From positions 1 to 63,068 of the forward strand of contig JBJENV010000046.1 in NCBI GenBank assembly GCA_051880375.1: DNA of 63,068 nucleotides, in the 5' to 3' direction. How positions within the stretch are numbered: the first letter of the stretch is position 1; every line of letters starts with the position of its first letter. Source of the DNA: SIG299 sp051880375. Lineage in GTDB: Bacteria > Bacillota > Clostridia > Lachnospirales > Lachnospiraceae. Of the stretch, positions 59,754-63,068 are shown piece by piece. The notes below the pieces were generated by a model, which saw nothing but the letters and a program-made list of their open reading frames with translations, did no database searches and had not been told where the DNA came from. The position numbers and the translations under genes were made by a program.

Positions 59754-61187
59754 TTACTTTTTCTTTATTTCCTGCGCTTCATAGATTCCAAGAAAGGAAA
59801 GAGTCGGCTCGGTTCTGGAATCCGTGATACGAATACGGATTTTCTTTGTGCAAAGCTTGGAAAACGGTACGATACGTTTGTATCCGATTACCGTTCCACG
59901 GTAAACTTCTGTGTAGCTTCCGTCCTGTTCGGCTTCGATGGAAAAGCGTTCTATGCGCTGGCCAAGCAGGATGTTTTCTTTTAATACGATAGCGCCGATA
60001 GCTACGGGAACATCCCATTCTGCGATAAGCTCTGAGGCTTTTGCCCCTTTTCCCCCTTTTCCCGGTATCCAGTATTCCTCGTAGCTGTCCGTTCTTACAG
60101 CAGCTGCGTTACCGCTGCTTGCTGTGAGCTTGGCACTGTCTGTCAAATTTTCACGAAACGTATTTCCTAAATAAGTTCCAAGCTCTGCAAGACGTGTGAC
60201 GTCGTTCTCATGAAACAGACCCTCTTTGGTTGGCGGAATATTTAGCAGAAAGGTAGCATTGCCGCCTACGGAGTGGTTATAAATTGAAATCAGTTCCTCA
60301 AGACTGCGCACCTTGTCGTTTTCACTTTCATGCCAGAACCAGCCGGGACGAATCGAGGTATTTACCTCTGCGGGATACCAGACGAGGTCGGTTTCGTTCG
60401 CAAGGAGGTTGCGGCTTCCGAGGTCTGCATCGCGGGCATCCACCCTGCGCAGACGAAAAGCTCCGTCATCGGTATGCTGGCTCTTTTCCGAGATTCGCTC
60501 GCTGTCCTGCGCACGCCTTGGAACAACGCTCCACTCGGACACACGGGTATCGCCCGCTTCATTGCCGCACCAGCGGATGTCCGGACCGCAGACGGAAATG
60601 CAGGCATCAGGCTGCAGCTTCCGAACCACCCGGTAATAACGTTCCCAGTCATAAACCTGCTTTTTGCCGTTCGGACCTTCCCCACAGGCACCGTCAAACC
60701 AGACAGAAAAAATCTCTCCGTAATTTGTTAACAGTTCGGTCAGCTGTCCGACGAAATAATCATCATAGGGAGCGCCTTGACCGTAAAGAGGGCAGTTTCT
60801 GTCCCACGGGGAAAGATAGACGCCGAATTTAATTCCATATTTTTTACAGGCATTTGAAACCTCACGCACCACATCGCCGTGTCCGTCCTTCCATGGCGAA
60901 GCGGCAACGGAGTGATGTGTGTAGCTGCTCGGCCAGAGACAAAAGCCGTCATGGTGTTTGCAGGTGAGAATCAGCCCTTTCATTCCCGCGGATTTGACTG
61001 CTCGCACCCATTGCTCCGCATCCAGTTTTTCCGGATGAAAAATTTCGGGACATTCCGTGCCGTCGCCCCATTCCTTATCGGTAAAGGTGTTGATGGTAAA
61101 ATGTACAAATGCATAAAATTCAAGCTGCTGAAACCGAACCTGCCGCTCATGGGGCAGTACGTTCGCAAGCCGTTCATCCAGAGTCAT
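59754..61187 (-). CDS. Alpha-L-fucosidase, GH29
   Basis: 477 aa from the ATG at 61187: GGAGG lies nine bases before it; the ATG nine bases further out directly abuts that site. GH29 core: FYAFVHFTINTFTDKEWGDG, GLILTCKHHDGFCLWPS, YGIKFGVYLSPWDRNCPLYG, IFSVWFDGACGEG with the predicted nucleophile Asp, and IYNHSVGGNATFLLNIPPTK. A C-terminal beta-sandwich follows (GAIVLKENILLGQRIERF). No signal peptide, so it acts on imported oligosaccharides, consistent with mucin or milk-glycan use. Confidence 0.9.
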   Translation of the reverse strand: MTLDERLANVLPHERQVRFQQLEFYAFVHFTINTFTDKEWGDGTECPEIFHPEKLDAEQWVRAVKSAGMKGLILTCKHHDGFCLWPSSYTHHSVAASPWKDGHGDVVREVSNACKKYGIKFGVYLSPWDRNCPLYGQGAPYDDYFVGQLTELLTNYGEIFSVWFDGACGEGPNGKKQVYDWERYYRVVRKLQPDACISVCGPDIRWCGNEAGDTRVSEWSVVPRRAQDSERISEKSQHTDDGAFRLRRVDARDADLGSRNLLANETDLVWYPAEVNTSIRPGWFWHESENDKVRSLEELISIYNHSVGGNATFLLNIPPTKEGLFHENDVTRLAELGTYLGNTFRENLTDSAKLTASSGNAAAVRTDSYEEYWIPGKGGKGAKASELIAEWDVPVAIGAIVLKENILLGQRIERFSIEAEQDGSYTEVYRGTVIGYKRIVPFSKLCTKKIRIRITDSRTEPTLSFLGIYEAQEIKKK

Positions 61188-61220
61188 AGCGATCATCCTC
61201 CGTGTTCTTATGTTCTTTCT

Positions 61221-61250
61221 ATTATACAACAGGCGGACAGAGTACGACAA
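61221..61250 (-). promoter_or_regulatory. Sigma-A promoter of the fucosidase unit
   Basis: Minus strand: -35 TTGTCG, 18 bp, -10 TATAAT. Confidence 0.6.
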
Positions 61251-61387
61251 GATAGAATGAAAATATCAAATGTTGTAGAAAAAATGCGAAAAAACTGCGG
61301 AAACTCAAGTAAAGAAACACTTTATACTGCTATTTAAAGATGCTATAATAAGAATAATTATCCTTGAAAGGAGCCCGTGCGAAAGCT

Positions 61388-61960
61388 ATGAAATTTCCAT
61401 TTTTAACAGAACGCAGAAAATTAGTGAAAGCGATCGATCTGATATTATCTGGTGATGCCGATATGAATGACGTTAATGAGTTTCATAACAAGCAGACATT
61501 TGATCAGGTAGGAATACAGAGTGATTTGTTATCACAGATGCGGGAAAGCCACCAGAATATAGATGCTGTCATTGGTGATATCTCTGACAATATGAGTAAT
61601 ATCCGTGATAATACCAAAAATCTGTTAAAATATTCCGAACAGGTTGTAGAAACCATGTCGGATAATGTTCACGAAGTGCAGCAATCAACTGTTAAATTAG
61701 AAAAGATAAACAGGGATTTGCAGGAATTTCGCCAAAATATCGCAGCTTCCATGGATGATACAACACATCTGCTTATTGAAGGAAACCAGAAAACGGAAAA
61801 CTGTTTAACGGAAATGGAGCAGATGAGCGAGTTATTTCAAAGTAATCAGGCTTTGTCTGGTTACTGTCTTGCATTGGGAAAGTATATGTTCAAAATTGGA
61901 CGGTATAATGATAAAACGAGAAGTGATTTATTAAGAAATGTTTCAAGTGTATCAACCTGA
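61388..61960 (+). CDS. Coiled-coil protein resembling part of a chemoreceptor-like signalling helix
   Basis: 190 aa, no signal peptide or membrane helix. Starts MKFPFLTERRKLVKAIDLIL; heptad-rich from about residue 55 to 150 (MSNIRDNTKNLLKYSEQVVE, NVHEVQQSTVKLEKINRDLQ), similar in texture to methyl-accepting protein cytoplasmic helices but without the conserved hairpin tip. ATG at 61388 chosen; AAAGGAG is about 15 bases upstream, farther than usual. An extended -10 (TGC-TATAAT, 61341-61349) precedes it. Family not recognised; it could be a truncated or specialised partner of a signalling complex. Confidence 0.5.
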   Translation: MKFPFLTERRKLVKAIDLILSGDADMNDVNEFHNKQTFDQVGIQSDLLSQMRESHQNIDAVIGDISDNMSNIRDNTKNLLKYSEQVVETMSDNVHEVQQSTVKLEKINRDLQEFRQNIAASMDDTTHLLIEGNQKTENCLTEMEQMSELFQSNQALSGYCLALGKYMFKIGRYNDKTRSDLLRNVSSVST

Positions 61961-62148
61961 TGTTAGAATAAAGAGGTAAAAAATAAGGCTAGTAATTTTT
62001 GGCAAAACATTGTTTTTATTATCAGGTTTATGATAATCAATTAATTCGGCTATCGTATAGTCCAGTGCATAATTTGGCTTTTGCGACAGAACGCGCTTTT
62101 ATTGCAACAGCCGGGAAATAAACTAATGAAATATAAGGAGCGAACACA

Positions 62149-63068
62149 ATGAAAAAGAAATGGCTTGGTCTACTGCTGGCTCTCAGCATGGTTATGACAC
62201 TGTTTGCAGGTTGCGGCGTAAACAACGCTGCAAGAGAAGATGCGAACACAATCACGGTGTATTTGTGGACAAATGCAATGTATGAAAAATACGCCCCTTA
62301 CATCCAGTCCCAGCTTCCGGATGTGAATATCCAGTTTGTGGTGGGTAACAATGATCTTGATTTCTACAAATTTATGAACGAGAATGGAGAACTGCCGGAT
62401 ATCATTACCTGCTGTCGTTTTTCGTTGCATGATGCTGCGCCGCTGAAGGACAGCCTGATGGATTTGTCCACTACCTCCGAAGCCGGTGCCATCTATGATT
62501 CCTATCTCACCAGCTTTACAAATGAGGACGGCAGCATCAACTGGCTGCCGCTGTGTGCTGATGTGCATGGATTTATTACCAACAGGACACTGTTTGAAAA
62601 GTACAATATTCCTCTGCCAACAGATTACGAAAGCTTTGTATTCGCATGTCAGGCCTTTGAAGAGGCAGGCATCCGGGGCTATGTTGGTGATTACGTCTAT
62701 GACTATACCTGTATGGAAACTCTGCAGGGTCTGTCCATTCCGGAGCTTACTTCCGCGGAAGGACGTAAGTGGCGGACAGCTTATTCGGATCCTGCAAGTA
62801 CGGAGCGCGTCGGACTGGATGCTACCGTCTGGCCGGGGGTCTTTGAGCGGATGGAGCAGTTTATCCGGGATGTGAACCTGACATCCGATGACCTGAAGCT
62901 TGACTATAATCCTGTGATTAAGATGTTTGCAAAGGGTGAGGCTGCCATGATCAGTGGTAGCTCTGCAAGGGTATTGGAGTTTAGAAACCAGGGGATTGAT
63001 ACTGTGCTCCTGCCATACTTTGGCCAGAACGGGGAGCAGTGGCTGATGACCACTCCTTATTTACAGGT
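62149..63068 (+). CDS. ABC transporter extracellular solute-binding lipoprotein (3' end cut by window)
   Basis: At least 306 aa, open to the window end. ATG follows AAGGAGCGAACACA. Signal peptide with lipobox LFAGC (MKKKWLGLLLALSMVMTLFA before the Cys). The mature part begins ITVYLWTNAM and has the family-1 binding-protein texture: LPDIITCCRF, WLPLCADVHGFITNRTLFEK, MFAKGEAAMISGSSARVLEF. It captures a sugar or oligosaccharide for a permease that should follow outside the window. The upstream gap of about 190 bp shows no hairpin or gene. Confidence 0.85.
   Translation, partial: MKKKWLGLLLALSMVMTLFAGCGVNNAAREDANTITVYLWTNAMYEKYAPYIQSQLPDVNIQFVVGNNDLDFYKFMNENGELPDIITCCRFSLHDAAPLKDSLMDLSTTSEAGAIYDSYLTSFTNEDGSINWLPLCADVHGFITNRTLFEKYNIPLPTDYESFVFACQAFEEAGIRGYVGDYVYDYTCMETLQGLSIPELTSAEGRKWRTAYSDPASTERVGLDATVWPGVFERMEQFIRDVNLTSDDLKLDYNPVIKMFAKGEAAMISGSSARVLEFRNQGIDTVLLPYFGQNGEQWLMTTPYLQ

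Noticed and set aside
61961..62148. Possible small RNA or gene in the gap before the solute-binding protein
   Set aside because: No hairpin, ORF with ribosome site, or clear promoter apart from a lone TATAGT.

Overview
The window looks like a chromosomal segment of a spore-forming, Gram-positive gut anaerobe of the Lachnospiraceae (Clostridia). This rests on the cotJABC spore coat operon, lipoproteins with Clostridia-like lipoboxes, GGAGG ribosome sites before most genes, low-to-moderate GC, ANTAR/GSIII nitrogen genes, and glycan-use genes (GH105, GH29, NagA/NagB, xylulokinase). The species cannot be fixed from sequence reading alone. No rRNA, tRNA, CRISPR array or transposase was seen.

Layout. 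1-4 kb: end of an oligopeptide ABC transporter (oppC-oppD-oppF) and an MgtC-like membrane protein. 4-8 kb: two paralogous trigger-factor/FKBP-like lipoproteins flanking a GH105 glycosidase on the other strand. 8-10.4 kb: translationally coupled operon of a cyclic-di-AMP receptor (DarA type), an Fe-S/ASKHA corrinoid-activator-like protein and a HAD phosphatase. 10.4-14.6 kb: MarR repressor and a heterodimeric ABC exporter, with matching palindromic operators before both. 14.6-19.4 kb: DUF1292 gene, a 488 bp long imperfect inverted repeat, then dinB and a nuclease-helicase fusion behind an SOS-box-like promoter. 19.4-21.8 kb: DUF1538 membrane protein with a tandem P-II-like partner. 21.8-25 kb: cotJABC, a VanZ-like protein and a YitT protein. 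25-28.3 kb: nagB-nagA, a 171 bp palindrome and a PfkB kinase. 28.5-33.6 kb: double-DUF4358 lipoprotein, ECF sigma factor, membrane partner, MBOAT acyltransferase and DHHW protein, a likely exported O-acylation unit. 33.6-46 kb: a membrane LuxR-type regulator divergent from three large secreted or surface proteins, two of which share a duplicated ~120 bp control region. 46-48.7 kb: HD phosphohydrolase, MIF/tautomerase homologue and xylulokinase. 48.7-54.8 kb: nitrogen block with an ANTAR protein, a short GSI, GSIII behind a leader terminator, and an Amt-P-II fusion. 54.8-57.8 kb: pyrG-purF. 57.9-61.2 kb: two phosphatases and a GH29 fucosidase. 61.3-63 kb: a coiled-coil protein and the start of a solute-binding lipoprotein.

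How the genes fit together. Three P-II-superfamily proteins occur at separate sites (DarA, the tandem P-II with DUF1538, and the Amt C-terminal domain). The nitrogen block pairs two glutamine synthetases with an RNA-binding ANTAR protein whose receiver domain lacks its phosphoacceptor. The surface-protein island, with its own membrane-bound LuxR regulator and repeated leader, and the long inverted repeat before dinB are the least explained parts of the window. Many promoters given are matches to the sigma-A consensus with 16-18 bp spacing, read by eye.
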